Positions 8,399-17,176 of a DNA stretch of 64,000 bases are shown piece after piece. The notes below the pieces were generated by a model that worked only from the letters and a program-made list of their open reading frames with translations, was not told the DNA's origin and did no database searches. The stretch comes from Alteripontixanthobacter sp. (GTDB taxonomy: Bacteria > Pseudomonadota > Alphaproteobacteria > Sphingomonadales > Sphingomonadaceae): contig JBDVPM010000008.1 in NCBI GenBank assembly GCA_039968605.1, forward strand, positions 2,470,968-2,534,967. The letters run 5' to 3'. Made by a program: the position numbers and the translations under genes. The stretch's first letter is position 1. Every line of letters starts with the position of its first letter.

Positions 8399-9594
8399 TT
8401 CGCGGCGGCCTCGTAAGACTGCGTTTCCTCGATCCAGCCGCCGCCGACCACCCGCTCGCCTGCATAAAGCACCGCCGCCTGGCCCGGTGCGACGCCATAT
8501 TCCGGCTGGGTGAAACGAATCGTCGTTGCCGCGCCGTCGCCCAGCGGGCCGTCCAGCCTGACGGGGACCGGCTTCGATAGCGAGCGGACCTTCACCGATA
8601 GCGGCTCATCGGGTAGCGGACCGATCCGGTTGGTTTCGGTCAATCGGGCAGAGCCGATCGCCAGCATCACTTTCGGCCCGACGCGCACTTCGCGCCTGTC
8701 CGCATCGATGCCTACGACATAGAGCGGTTCCGGCTGGCCGCCAATATCCAGCCCCTTGCGCTGGCCTACGGTGAAATGGACCACACCCTTGTGCCGGCCC
8801 AGTTTCTCGCCGGATTGCGCGTGGACGATATCGCCCGGCACGCCGCCTTCGGGGCGCAGCTTCTTCACGATCGCGGCGTAATTTCCGTCGGGTACGAAAC
8901 AGATATCCTGGCTGTCCGGCTTGGCCGCGTTGCGCAGCCCGGCCTGCTCGGCCAGTTCGCGCACTTCGGCCTTGGGCAGGCCGCCGAGCGGGAACCGCAG
9001 ATAATCGAGCTGCTGCTGGGTGGTGGCAAACAGGAAATAGGACTGGTCGCGCGCCGGGTCCGCCGCGCGGTGCAGCTCGCTCCCGCCGGCACCCATCGCG
9101 CGCTTCACATAATGGCCGGTGGCGAGGCAATCGGCACCCAGTTCACGCGCCATACGTAGCAGGTCGGTAAATTTCGGACCCATATTACAGCGAATGCAGG
9201 GAACCGGTGTGCGCCCTTCCAGATAGGAATCGGCGAATTGCTCGACCACTTCTTCGCGAAAGGCGCTTTCATGGTCGAACACGTAATGGGCAAAGCCCAG
9301 CGCATCGGCCACCGCACGCGCATCGGCAATATCGTCGCCCGCACAGCATGCGCCCTTGCGCCCGGTCGCCGCACCGTAATCATACAGCTGCAGGGTGATT
9401 CCGATCACTTCGGCCCCGCTCGCCGCAGCCAGCGCGGCCACGACGGATGAATCCACCCCGCCCGACATGGCCACGACGATCCGGCATTCGCCCGCCGGTT
9501 TCGGCAAGTCGAACAGCTGCGCGGCCCGCAAGGGAGCATCCAGGGTGGTCTGCTGTGTCACGATTGGCGAGCATATAGGGCGGTTTTGCGCCAT
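8395..9594 (-). CDS. mnmA: tRNA-specific 2-thiouridylase MnmA
   Basis: MnmA adenylates and thiolates U34 of tRNA-Lys, tRNA-Glu and tRNA-Gln in the cytoplasm. The 399-residue protein shows the PP-loop motif MSGGVDSS near residue 45, the nucleophile-region PCIRCNM near 133-139, and the second catalytic Cys in DSQDICFVP near 230-238. C-terminal beta domains follow, with typical [15 protein letters not shown]. The ATG gives about 40 residues before the PP-loop; a GTG 11 codons downstream is a reasonable alternative. The next gene overlaps its stop codon. Confidence 0.97.
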   Translation of the reverse strand: MAQNRPICSPIVTQQTTLDAPLRAAQLFDLPKPAGECRIVVAMSGGVDSSVVAALAAASGAEVIGITLQLYDYGAATGRKGACCAGDDIADARAVADALGFAHYVFDHESAFREEVVEQFADSYLEGRTPVPCIRCNMGPKFTDLLRMARELGADCLATGHYVKRAMGAGGSELHRAADPARDQSYFLFATTQQQLDYLRFPLGGLPKAEVRELAEQAGLRNAAKPDSQDICFVPDGNYAAIVKKLRPEGGVPGDIVHAQSGEKLGRHKGVVHFTVGQRKGLDIGGQPEPLYVVGIDADRREVRVGPKVMLAIGSARLTETNRIGPLPDEPLSVKVRSLSKPVPVRLDGPLGDGAATTIRFTQPEYGVAPGQAAVLYAGERVVGGGWIEETQSYEAAAN

Positions 9595-9659
9595 GTGCCA
9601 GTGCCGGGCGCGCGCCGCGTGCCCGCTACACGCTTACCGGTCGCAAAAACCCTAATGGA

Positions 9660-9680
9660 GGGTAAAACAGGGCTTTACCC
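9660..9680. repeat. Short perfect inverted repeat upstream of the sciP gene pair
   Basis: A 7-bp perfect inverted repeat (gggtaaa / tttaccc) with a 7-nt spacer lies in the 121-bp divergent region between mnmA and the sciP operon. It could be an operator or a transcript hairpin; nothing more can be concluded. Confidence 0.4.
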
Positions 9681-9715
9681 GATCTTGACCTTGCGCTGCC
9701 TATAGGGGGCTCGAC

Positions 9716-10069
9716 ATGTTCGAAACGAGCTTTCCCGACATCGCCCAAGACGGCGCCGATCTTGCGCCCGCCCAGCAAAGCAAGCTGCGCGCGTTCGACT
9801 GGGCGGAATTGTGCGCGCGCATCTCTGCCTCGAGCGAGCTGCGCCGGGTGGTCGTTGCCGCTCGCCGCGATGGCAGTTTCGAAGGCTTTGCCTGCCATCC
9901 CGAACCGCACTCAAGGTCGCAATTTGCCGGTTCAGGCGAACACCTGTCCAATGGCAAACGCGCCGTTAACCTTGATGTTTCAATATATGGCAAAGCGCCA
10001 GCGGCCAATACCTTGGACGTCAACCAGACAAAAACCCTTTCAGGCCGCAATGGCGACGGACAAGATTGA
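9716..10069 (+). CDS. Hypothetical protein translationally coupled to sciP
   Basis: A 117-residue soluble protein without a recognised domain. The first half is probably helical (FDWAELCARISASSELRRVV, residues 27-46). The second half looks disordered and rich in Asn, Gly and Ser. I recall proteins of this type next to DUF1153 genes in other sphingomonads, but that is memory and not a search. Its stop codon overlaps the sciP ATG (ATGA), which suggests co-translation and perhaps a shared cell-cycle role. Function unknown. Confidence 0.7.
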   Translation: MFETSFPDIAQDGADLAPAQQSKLRAFDWAELCARISASSELRRVVVAARRDGSFEGFACHPEPHSRSQFAGSGEHLSNGKRAVNLDVSIYGKAPAANTLDVNQTKTLSGRNGDGQD

Positions 10070-10368
10070 TGATTGAAAACCAGGATATCCGCCCCGCTAA
10101 AGTTATCGGCCCGCTCGGCGAGCCGCTGACGATCGCCGACCTGCCGCCGCCCGAAACCAAGCGGTGGGTGGTGCGCCGCAAGGCCGAAGTCGTGGCGGCG
10201 GTAAATGGCGGCCTGCTGAGCATCGACGAGGTGCTGGAACGTTACTCGCTGACGCTGGAAGAATTCGCATCCTGGCAGCGCAGCGTGGACCGCTCGGGCA
10301 TGCAGGGCCTGCGCGTCACCCGCATCCAGCACTACCGCGACCTTTACGAGCGCCAGCTGAAATATTGA
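10069..10368 (+). CDS. sciP: CtrA inhibitor SciP (DUF1153)
   Basis: A 99-residue protein that is nearly all one DUF1153 domain. In Caulobacter, SciP binds the master cell-cycle regulator CtrA or its promoters and limits CtrA-dependent transcription. Diagnostic stretches are PLTIADLPPPETKRWVVRRK, a helix-turn-helix-like section (GGLLSIDEVLERYSLTLEEF), and the C-terminal GLRVTRIQHYR. Length matches the family. The ATG sits directly after a TTG and overlaps the upstream stop codon. No ctrA gene lies in this window. Confidence 0.93.
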   Translation: MIENQDIRPAKVIGPLGEPLTIADLPPPETKRWVVRRKAEVVAAVNGGLLSIDEVLERYSLTLEEFASWQRSVDRSGMQGLRVTRIQHYRDLYERQLKY

Positions 10369-10477
10369 GCCGCGCATCGCCCCGGTATCATTCGGCGCGA
10401 CTTATCCAGCAATACATTAGGTATTTTCTCCAAATCCTGTAATATCGTGGCGCGACCGCAATAGCGTGCGCGATCAG

Positions 10478-10502
10478 GGAACGGCTTGCCGCATTGCCCG
10501 TT
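10478..10502 (+). promoter_or_regulatory. EcfG-type general stress response promoter (GGAAC-N16-CGTT)
   Basis: The sequence GGAAC (10478-10482) is followed after exactly 16 nt by CGTT (10499-10502), about 46 nt upstream of the GlsB/YeaQ gene. This is the established consensus of the ECF15/EcfG sigma factor that drives the alphaproteobacterial general stress response (PhyR-NepR-EcfG). The downstream gene belongs to a stress-response membrane family, which supports the call. Confidence 0.78.
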
Positions 10503-10548
10503 TCATCGGGGAGAGCGGCGTTCTGCCGTGTGAAACAGGAGAGAACGA

Positions 10549-10815
10549 ATGCTGGGTTGGATTATTGCGATTATCGTAGGCGGTATCATCGGCTGGTTGG
10601 CCAGCATGGTGATGAACCGCGACGCATCGATGGGTATCTTCTGGAACATCGTTGTCGGTATCGTCGGCTCGTTCATCGGCAAATTCATTGGATCGCTGAT
10701 CGGTGTCGGCGCAACCTTGACGGAATTCAGCATTCCGGGCCTGTTGATGAGCTTCCTCGGCGCAGTCGTGCTGCTGGGCATCGTGAACATGGTACAGCGT
10801 GGGCGCGTTCGCTAA
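10549..10815 (+). CDS. GlsB/YeaQ/YmgE-family stress response membrane protein
   Basis: An 88-residue, very hydrophobic protein with three predicted helices separated by glycine-rich turns. It begins MLGWIIAIIVGGIIGWLAS, the typical start of the transglycosylase-associated (GlsB/YeaQ/YmgE) family, and continues with GSFIGKFI and a final LLGIVNMVQ segment. These inner-membrane proteins are commonly induced by general stress; the biochemical role is unknown. An aggagag ribosome-binding site lies 5 nt before the ATG. It is flanked by an EcfG-like promoter and a strong terminator, so it is probably monocistronic. Confidence 0.93.
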   Translation: MLGWIIAIIVGGIIGWLASMVMNRDASMGIFWNIVVGIVGSFIGKFIGSLIGVGATLTEFSIPGLLMSFLGAVVLLGIVNMVQRGRVR

Positions 10816-10844
10816 AGCGCACACAAACGGCTGAAGCCAAACAA

Positions 10845-10880
10845 GGGCGGCCGCGACGAAAGTTGCGGCCGCTCTTTTTT
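10845..10880 (+). terminator. Rho-independent terminator after the GlsB-family gene
   Basis: An 8-bp GC-only stem (gcggccgc on both arms, extended by two further pairs including one G-U) with a 10-nt loop is followed by a run of six T at 10875-10880. It begins 30 bp after the stop codon. This is a textbook intrinsic terminator. Confidence 0.9.
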
Positions 10881-11112
10881 CGTTTGGCCGCGGCCGGACA
10901 TCCGCCCGCCCCGAAACAAACACCGCCACACGACTATCCCGGCAAAACGCCCCTCGTCCCCCCGGGTGAGCCGCCGGTCGAGCATCCGTTTGCCCCTGTA
11001 ATCGCGCTGGGCTAGGGAATAGCGGGCATTTTGGCGCGCTTGCGTCATGTGATGTAGTGGAATAACACACGCTGCCGGGCCGACCCGGCTGGCTGGCAAG
11101 GCAACAGGCGCG
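10881..11112. other. Intergenic region upstream of the RND efflux operon
   Basis: About 230 bp between the GlsB terminator and the RND adaptor gene. No convincing reading frame was found on either strand. It should hold the efflux promoter, but no clear -35/-10 pair or operator palindrome could be recognised, and no TetR-type regulator gene is adjacent. Confidence 0.5.
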
Positions 11113-12309
11113 ATGAATTACGAAACTCCTGTTCATGGGAACCAGTTCGGCAAACAGGCTGCCCGCTCCGATTTCGGGGATGCGGATGTGCAGGGTGAAA
11201 CCAGCCGAAAACCGCTGATCATCGGCGCGCTTGTGGTCATCGCCATCGCTGCGCTGATCGCGGGGTTCGTTCTGTTCGGCGGCGGTGAGGAAGCCGGGCC
11301 GAGCGAAACCGATCTCCAGCTGGTCACCGTCGCCGCCCCGGGCAACGCCACCATCGCGGGCCAGATCGAGGCGACCGGTACGCTGGCCGCGCGCCGTCCG
11401 GTCCCGGTCGGTTCGGTCGGTGAAGGCGGGCGGGTTACTTCCGTGCCGGTGGATGCGGGCGACTGGGTGCGGCAGGGCCAGGTGCTGGCAGTGATCGACC
11501 GGTCGGTGCAGGTTCAGCAGGGCCGCAGCGCCAGCGCGCAAGTGGAAGTCGCCCGCGCCGATGCCGATCTGGCGCAGGCCAATCTGGACCGCGCCTCGAA
11601 ACTGGTGGAGCGCGGCTTTATCAGCCAGGCCGATATCGACCGCCTGACCGCCACGCGCGATGCCGCCCGCGCCAGGGTGGCGGTTGCGCGTGCGCAGCTG
11701 GGCGAATTGCAGGCCCGCACCGCGCGGCTCAACATCTATGCCCCGGCATCGGGACTGGTGCTGGAACGCAATGTCGAACCCGGACAGACGGTTGCCGGCG
11801 GCACCGGCGCATTGTTCACCATCGCGCGCGGCGGCGAAATGGAGCTGTTGGCGGATCTCGGCGAAATGGAGCTGGCGCAGCTGGCCGTAGGGGTAGAAGC
11901 GCAGGTGACCCCGGTTGGCACGGACCAGACTTTCACCGGGCAGGTCTGGCAGATCGCACCGATAATCGATGCGAATGACCGGCAGGGCACGGCGCGCATC
12001 GCACTGCCTTACGACAGCGCTTTGCGCCCCGGCGGTTTTGCCACCGCGCGGATCAGCAGCGGCACGATAGTCGCCCCCAAATTGCCCGAAAGTGCCATCC
12101 AGTCGGATGATGACGGTGCCTATGTCTATATCGTCGATGGCGACAACACGGTGCGCCGGCGCAACGTGAAAACCGGAATGGTCACCGCAGACGGCATCGC
12201 AATCAGCGACGGGCTGAGCGGCAGCGAACGCGTGGTCCTGTTTGCGGGCGGCTTCGTCAATCCGGGCGAGAAGGTCCGTGTGCAGGTTCAGGAAGAGCCC
12301 GAGGGCTGA
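11113..12309 (+). CDS. RND efflux periplasmic adaptor (membrane fusion protein)
   Basis: A 398-residue HlyD/AcrA-like adaptor. A cytoplasmic N-terminus of about 35 residues is followed by one transmembrane helix (about 36-56). The biotinyl-lipoyl half-motif is next, then an alpha-hairpin (about 135-190, Ala/Arg/Gln-rich with RASKLVERGFISQADIDRL), the second lipoyl half (IYAPASGLVLERNVEPGQTV), a beta-barrel domain and the membrane-proximal domain. It would link the adjacent permease to an outer-membrane channel. The permease starts 6 bp downstream. No TolC-like gene is nearby, so the channel must be encoded elsewhere. Confidence 0.93.
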   Translation: MNYETPVHGNQFGKQAARSDFGDADVQGETSRKPLIIGALVVIAIAALIAGFVLFGGGEEAGPSETDLQLVTVAAPGNATIAGQIEATGTLAARRPVPVGSVGEGGRVTSVPVDAGDWVRQGQVLAVIDRSVQVQQGRSASAQVEVARADADLAQANLDRASKLVERGFISQADIDRLTATRDAARARVAVARAQLGELQARTARLNIYAPASGLVLERNVEPGQTVAGGTGALFTIARGGEMELLADLGEMELAQLAVGVEAQVTPVGTDQTFTGQVWQIAPIIDANDRQGTARIALPYDSALRPGGFATARISSGTIVAPKLPESAIQSDDDGAYVYIVDGDNTVRRRNVKTGMVTADGIAISDGLSGSERVVLFAGGFVNPGEKVRVQVQEEPEG

Positions 12310-12315
12310 CGCGCG

Positions 12316-15300
12316 ATGGATCTGCGCAATATCTCCGCCTGGTCGATTCGCAATCCGATCGTCCCGATCCTGCTGTTTGCCGGGCTGACGCTGGCGGGCA
12401 TCATATCGTTCACGCAGATGCGGGTGCAGAACGATCCCGATATCGATTTTCCCGCAGTGCGCGTGTCGATCTCGCAGCCGGGCGCCGCGCCGACCGAGAT
12501 CGATTCGCAGATCACCGAAAAGGTCGAGGCTGCGGTCAGTCAGATCGAAGGGGTGGACCGGATCAGTTCCACCGTGCGCGAAGGCAATTCGGGCACGTTC
12601 GTCCAGTTCGAGCTGGGGATCGACGTCAATGATGCGGTGAACGAGGTCAAGGCCTCGGTCGATCAGCTGCGCGCCGAATTGCCCGACGGGATTATCGAGC
12701 CGCAGGTCGGCAAGGTGGTCGTCAATCAGGGCGCATTCGCCAATTACGCGGTCGAGGCGAACGATATGACGATGGAGCAGCTCAGCTACTTCGTCGACGA
12801 TACGGTATCGAAGCGGTTGCTCCAGGTGCCTGGCATGGGCTCGGCCGCGCGGCGCGGCGGGGTGGACCGGGAGATACGTGTCACGCTGGATCCGGCGCGA
12901 ATGCAGGCGCTCGGCGTGACCGCGGCGCAAGTCAATTCGGTGCTCCGGCAGACCAACCTGGATGCAGGCGGCGGGCAGGCGGAAATCGCCGGGTCGCGCC
13001 AATCGGTGCGCGTTTTGGGCAATGCGGACAGTGCCTATGCGCTCAGCCAGCGGCGCATCGCGCTGGGCGGCGGGCGGACGGTAAAGCTGGCCGATATTGC
13101 CACGGTGCGCGATGGCAATAGCGAGATCACCACGATCTCCAAGGTCGATGGCCGCCCCGTGGTCACTTTTGGGCTGACCCGGGCGAAGGGCGAATCGGAT
13201 GTGGAGGTCTATGCCGAAGCGCAAAAAGTGATGGCGCAGATCGAGGAGGATAATCCCAATATCCGCTTCGTGGAGCTGTCCAACTTCGTCAAATATGCCG
13301 AAGATCAGTACGTCAGCAGCATCGCGGCGATGATCGAAGGCGCGATCCTGGCGATCGTGGTGGTGTTCCTGTTCCTGCGCGATTGGCGCGCCACGATCAT
13401 CTCGGCCATCGCGATTCCGTTATCCGCGATCCCGACCTTCTGGTTCCTCGATTTGCTGGGCTTCACTCTCAACACGATGAGCCTGCTGGCGCTGGGCCTG
13501 GTGGCCGGGGTGCTGGTGGACGATGCCATCGTGGAGATCGAAAATATCGTGCGCCATATGCGCATGGGCAAGAGCGCCTATCAGGCGAGCATCGATGCGG
13601 CAGACGAGATCGGGCTGGCGGTTGTCGCCACCACATTCTCCATCGTCGCGGTGTTCTTCCCCGTGGCGCTGATGCCGGGAATCTCGGGGCAGTATTTCAA
13701 GAATTTCGGCCTGACCGTGGTGGCATCGGTGCTGATGAGCCTGGCGGTGGCGCGAATGATCACCCCGATGATCGCCGCCTATTTCATGAAGGATCATGGC
13801 ACGGCCGAACATGCGCAGGGCGGGGCGATGAACCGCTATCTGCGGCTGCTCAGCTGGACGCTCGACCGCAGCCGCGCCGCCGCCATTCGCGCGCAGATGG
13901 AGCCCCTGGCACCGCGCTGGTGGTACTGGCTGCTCGGCATACCGGCGCTGCTGATAATCCTCGTTGCCTTGGTCGTGCCGGGCGCGGTCGGGCCAATGAT
14001 GCTGCCGCCGATGATTTCGGGCGCAAACCTGCCAACTCTGCTGGTAATCCCGTTATCCTCGGCGGTAGGCGTTCTTGCAGGCTTCTTCCTCGCCGCCCTC
14101 GCGGCGATAGCGCTGATCGGCGTGTTCGCCCTGCTTTCGCTCGTCCTTGGGGGCAGGCTGCTGGCTTGGTGGAAGCAAGTGGTCAACCGGCTACGCGCGC
14201 GCACCCATGACAACCGCGTGCGGATGCTCGGCGTTGGTTGGCTGGCGCTGGTGATGACCATCGGTTTCCTGGCCGCCGTGCCCAAGCAGTTCTTTCCGAG
14301 TTCCGATTTCGATTACAGCACCGTTTCCCTGTCGATGGTGCCCGGGACAACGCTGGAACAGACGGTTACCGCCGCCGAACGGGTGGAGCGATTGCTCAAA
14401 GAACAGCAGGAAGTCGAAAAAGTGCTGCTCGTCACCGATGAAGGCAGCGCCACCCTTTACATCACCTTGGGGGAGGACCGGCTCCGCGACAGCGTGACGT
14501 TCGAACAGGAAGTGGCGCCGCTATTTTCCTCGATACCCGATGCGCAGGTCAATTTCCGCGATCTTCAGGGGCCGGGCGGGCCGAGTTCGGGCCGCGCCGT
14601 TTCGGTCATGCTGGCGGGCAGCGATCCTGAATTGCTCGACGATACGGCGGCCGATCTGGTCGAGGAGATGAAAAGCATCGACTTGATACGCTCGCCGCGC
14701 ATCAGCGCCGATCTGCAACGGCCGGAGCTGATTATCACCCCGCGCGCCGATCTCGCCGCTTCGCTGGGCGTCACCACCGCCGCGCTCAGCAACGCGATCC
14801 GCATCGCCACGATTGGCGAGATCGACCAGAACGCGGCCAAGTTCTCGCTTTCCGACCGGCAGATACCCATCCGGGTGATGCTGCCGGAGGCCAGCCGCGA
14901 CCGCCTCGACACCATCCGCAACCTGCCGGTTCAAACCGCCGCTGGCGGTTCCGTGCCGCTGGCGCGGGTGGCCGATATCACCTTCGGGTCCGGCCCCACC
15001 ACTATCCAGCGTGAAGACCAGCAGCGCCGCGTCTTCGTCGGAGCGGATCTGGCGGCGGGCGTGTCTCTGGGCGAGGCGAATGAAGCGATTGCCAGGCTGC
15101 CTTTGATGAACGACTTGCCGTCCGGCGTGAGCAACCGTGCGGCAGGCAGCGACCGCTTCCTGGAAGAGCTGATCGGCGATTTCATCACCGCGCTGGTATC
15201 GGGCATCCTGCTGGTCTTCGGCGTGCTGGTGCTGCTCTATCGCCGGGTGATGAGCCCGCTGGTCAATATGGGCTCGCTGCTGCTGGCTCCTTTGGGCGGG

Positions 15301-15801
15301 CTGATCGCCATCGTGATGATCGGGCAACCGATCACCGTGCCGGTATTTATCGGCATCTTGATGCTGTTCGGTATCGTGGCGAAAAATTCCATTCTGCTGG
15401 TCGATTTCGCGCTGGACGAGATGGATCGCGGCACGCCCCGGCTGGAAGCTATCATGGATGCCGGGCGCAAGCGCGCGCAGCCAATCGTGATGACCACCGT
15501 GGCGATGACTGCCGGTATGGTGCCTACCGCAATATCGCTGACCGGGGATAGCGCGTGGCGCGCGCCGATGGGCACGGTGGTAATCGGCGGACTGATCCTG
15601 TCCACCGCGCTGACGTTGCTGATCGTGCCGGCAGGCTTTAGCCTGGCAGCCGGTATCGAGAAGCGTGTGGGCCCGTGGATGAAGAGCAATCTGCTGACAT
15701 ACAAGCCAGGTGACGAGCACCGCACCGGCACCGGCCCGCAGCCTACGCGCCCATCCGATGACGGGCCGCCACCTAACACTCCCGCCCACCCGGCCGAGTG
15801 A
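12316..15801 (+). CDS. RND (HAE1-type) efflux permease with extra central membrane segments
   Basis: A 1161-residue proton-driven efflux pump subunit. It has the usual N-terminal helix (NPIVPILLFAGLTLAGI), periplasmic porter domains, and the helix-4 motif GVLVDDAIVEIEN near residue 400 with the paired Asp of the proton relay. The second half (AVPKQFFPSSDFDY onward) repeats this organisation and has the NSILLVDFALDE motif. The family is usually about 1030-1050 residues. The excess is mainly an insertion at about residues 525-632 between the two halves, carrying about three additional hydrophobic helices. Substrates are unknown. The DUF445 gene starts inside its stop codon. Confidence 0.94.
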   Translation: MDLRNISAWSIRNPIVPILLFAGLTLAGIISFTQMRVQNDPDIDFPAVRVSISQPGAAPTEIDSQITEKVEAAVSQIEGVDRISSTVREGNSGTFVQFELGIDVNDAVNEVKASVDQLRAELPDGIIEPQVGKVVVNQGAFANYAVEANDMTMEQLSYFVDDTVSKRLLQVPGMGSAARRGGVDREIRVTLDPARMQALGVTAAQVNSVLRQTNLDAGGGQAEIAGSRQSVRVLGNADSAYALSQRRIALGGGRTVKLADIATVRDGNSEITTISKVDGRPVVTFGLTRAKGESDVEVYAEAQKVMAQIEEDNPNIRFVELSNFVKYAEDQYVSSIAAMIEGAILAIVVVFLFLRDWRATIISAIAIPLSAIPTFWFLDLLGFTLNTMSLLALGLVAGVLVDDAIVEIENIVRHMRMGKSAYQASIDAADEIGLAVVATTFSIVAVFFPVALMPGISGQYFKNFGLTVVASVLMSLAVARMITPMIAAYFMKDHGTAEHAQGGAMNRYLRLLSWTLDRSRAAAIRAQMEPLAPRWWYWLLGIPALLIILVALVVPGAVGPMMLPPMISGANLPTLLVIPLSSAVGVLAGFFLAALAAIALIGVFALLSLVLGGRLLAWWKQVVNRLRARTHDNRVRMLGVGWLALVMTIGFLAAVPKQFFPSSDFDYSTVSLSMVPGTTLEQTVTAAERVERLLKEQQEVEKVLLVTDEGSATLYITLGEDRLRDSVTFEQEVAPLFSSIPDAQVNFRDLQGPGGPSSGRAVSVMLAGSDPELLDDTAADLVEEMKSIDLIRSPRISADLQRPELIITPRADLAASLGVTTAALSNAIRIATIGEIDQNAAKFSLSDRQIPIRVMLPEASRDRLDTIRNLPVQTAAGGSVPLARVADITFGSGPTTIQREDQQRRVFVGADLAAGVSLGEANEAIARLPLMNDLPSGVSNRAAGSDRFLEELIGDFITALVSGILLVFGVLVLLYRRVMSPLVNMGSLLLAPLGGLIAIVMIGQPITVPVFIGILMLFGIVAKNSILLVDFALDEMDRGTPRLEAIMDAGRKRAQPIVMTTVAMTAGMVPTAISLTGDSAWRAPMGTVVIGGLILSTALTLLIVPAGFSLAAGIEKRVGPWMKSNLLTYKPGDEHRTGTGPQPTRPSDDGPPPNTPAHPAE

Positions 15802-17057
15802 ACGAGCTGCTCGCGCCCCCCGGGCAGGACCGCGCCCGTATCATGCGTATCGTTGCCACCGGCACGCTCGCGCTGATGGCGGTGATTTTCGTGGTGACGC
15901 TGGATTTGGAGGCGCGGCACCCCGCCTGGGGTTATGTCCACGCATTCAGCGAAGCGGCGATGGTCGGCGGCCTGGCCGACTGGTTCGCGGTCACCGCCCT
16001 GTTCCGCCGCCCGCTGGGCCTGCCGATCCCGCACACCGCGATTATCCCGGAAAACAAGGACCGTATCGCCGATACGATGGCGCAATTCCTGCGCGAGAAT
16101 TTCCTCACCCCGCAAGTCGTCGCGCGGCGGATGCAGGGCATGAACCTGGCCGGCGCGGCGGGCGATTACCTGGCCGATTCGCAGCGCGAAGGCGGCTCGC
16201 GCATCGGCGCCGGGGCGGGGGAGCTGTTTGCCGAAGTGCTCGAATCGCTCGATCCCGCGCGGCTCGGCGGCGAAGTGCGCAGTGGGCTTTCGGCGCAGCT
16301 TGAAAAACTCGATATCTCGCCGCTGCTGGGCAAGCTGCTTGAAAACATGATCGCCGATGATCGGCATTTGCCGCTGATCGATGCGGTCGTGCGCTGGGCC
16401 GGGCTCAGCCTGGAAGACAATGAGGAGCTGGTCCGCGACATGGTCCACAAGCGTGCCAATGCGCTGCTTCGCTGGACCGGGCTGGACGAGCGCGTGGCCA
16501 ATTCGGTAATCGACGGGCTTTACAAGCTGCTGGCCGAAGTGCTGGTGGACCGCGATCACCCGCTGCGCGGCAAGCTGCAGGAAGGGCTCGACAGCTTTGC
16601 CCATGATTTGCAGCACGATCCGGAAATGCGCGCCAAGGTGGAGGAGCTGAAGCGCGAATTGCTCGCCAATCCTGCGCTGGCCGACTGGTGGATGGGCGTG
16701 TGGGAACGCATTCGCGCCGGTTTGATCCGCATGGCCCGCGAGCCCGGTGCGCAGGGCACTCTGGGCGGGCAATTGTCGGGCGCGTTGGCGGAACTGGGCG
16801 CCGCGCTGCGCAAGGATCCGCGCCTGCAGACGCAAGTGAACCGCTTTGCCCGGCGCACGGCGGTAGGCGTATCGACGCGTTACGGCGGGCAGATCGTCCG
16901 GCTGGTTTCGGAAACGGTCAAGCGCTGGGATGCCACCACTATTACCGACAGGATCGAGGGCGCGGTTGGCCGCGACCTCCAGTTCATCCGCATCAACGGC
17001 ACGCTGGTCGGCGGGCTGGTGGGCATGACGATCCATTTCCTCGTAACCACGCTCTAG
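15798..17057 (+). CDS. DUF445 (YjiN-like) inner-membrane protein
   Basis: A 419-residue DUF445 protein. It has an N-terminal hydrophobic helix (residues about 18-35) and the family motif GGLADWFAVTALFRRPLGLPIPHTAIIPENKDRI near 56-90. A long, mostly helical soluble domain follows, then a C-terminal hydrophobic anchor (LVGGLVGMTIHFLVTT). Function is unknown for the family. The GTG start overlaps the RND permease stop (GTGA), which argues for translational coupling. An ATG 15 codons later is the alternative. Whether it serves the efflux pump is not known. Confidence 0.9.
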   Translation: MNELLAPPGQDRARIMRIVATGTLALMAVIFVVTLDLEARHPAWGYVHAFSEAAMVGGLADWFAVTALFRRPLGLPIPHTAIIPENKDRIADTMAQFLRENFLTPQVVARRMQGMNLAGAAGDYLADSQREGGSRIGAGAGELFAEVLESLDPARLGGEVRSGLSAQLEKLDISPLLGKLLENMIADDRHLPLIDAVVRWAGLSLEDNEELVRDMVHKRANALLRWTGLDERVANSVIDGLYKLLAEVLVDRDHPLRGKLQEGLDSFAHDLQHDPEMRAKVEELKRELLANPALADWWMGVWERIRAGLIRMAREPGAQGTLGGQLSGALAELGAALRKDPRLQTQVNRFARRTAVGVSTRYGGQIVRLVSETVKRWDATTITDRIEGAVGRDLQFIRINGTLVGGLVGMTIHFLVTTL

Positions 17058-17115
17058 CCCCCGAGCCTGGGAGCGCTGGCCTAAGGGCTCTTACCTAAGC
17101 CTCCGAAAATGCAGG

Positions 17116-17121
17116 TATAAT
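17116..17121 (+). promoter_or_regulatory. Candidate -10 box (TATAAT) upstream of the sigma-like gene
   Basis: A perfect TATAAT lies 55 bp before the ATG at 17177. A recognisable -35 is weak (ttacct at a 19-nt spacing), so the promoter is proposed mainly on the -10 match in otherwise GC-rich sequence. Confidence 0.4.
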
Positions 17122-17176
17122 AGGCCGCGTCCTACCCCTTTCGTGACGGGAATGTCAGCGAAGGGAACGCACCACG

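Noticed and set aside
9960-9985. TTAA-like sequence inside the gene upstream of sciP as a CtrA-binding site
   Set aside because: Only the first TTAA half-site matches; the second half at 7-nt spacing does not.
10474-13224. Very long open frame (916 codons) on the minus strand opposite the GlsB and RND adaptor genes
   Set aside because: It is an antisense artefact of GC-rich coding DNA: residue composition is dominated by Arg, Asp, His and Gln, it has no domain, and it crosses several real plus-strand genes and a terminator.
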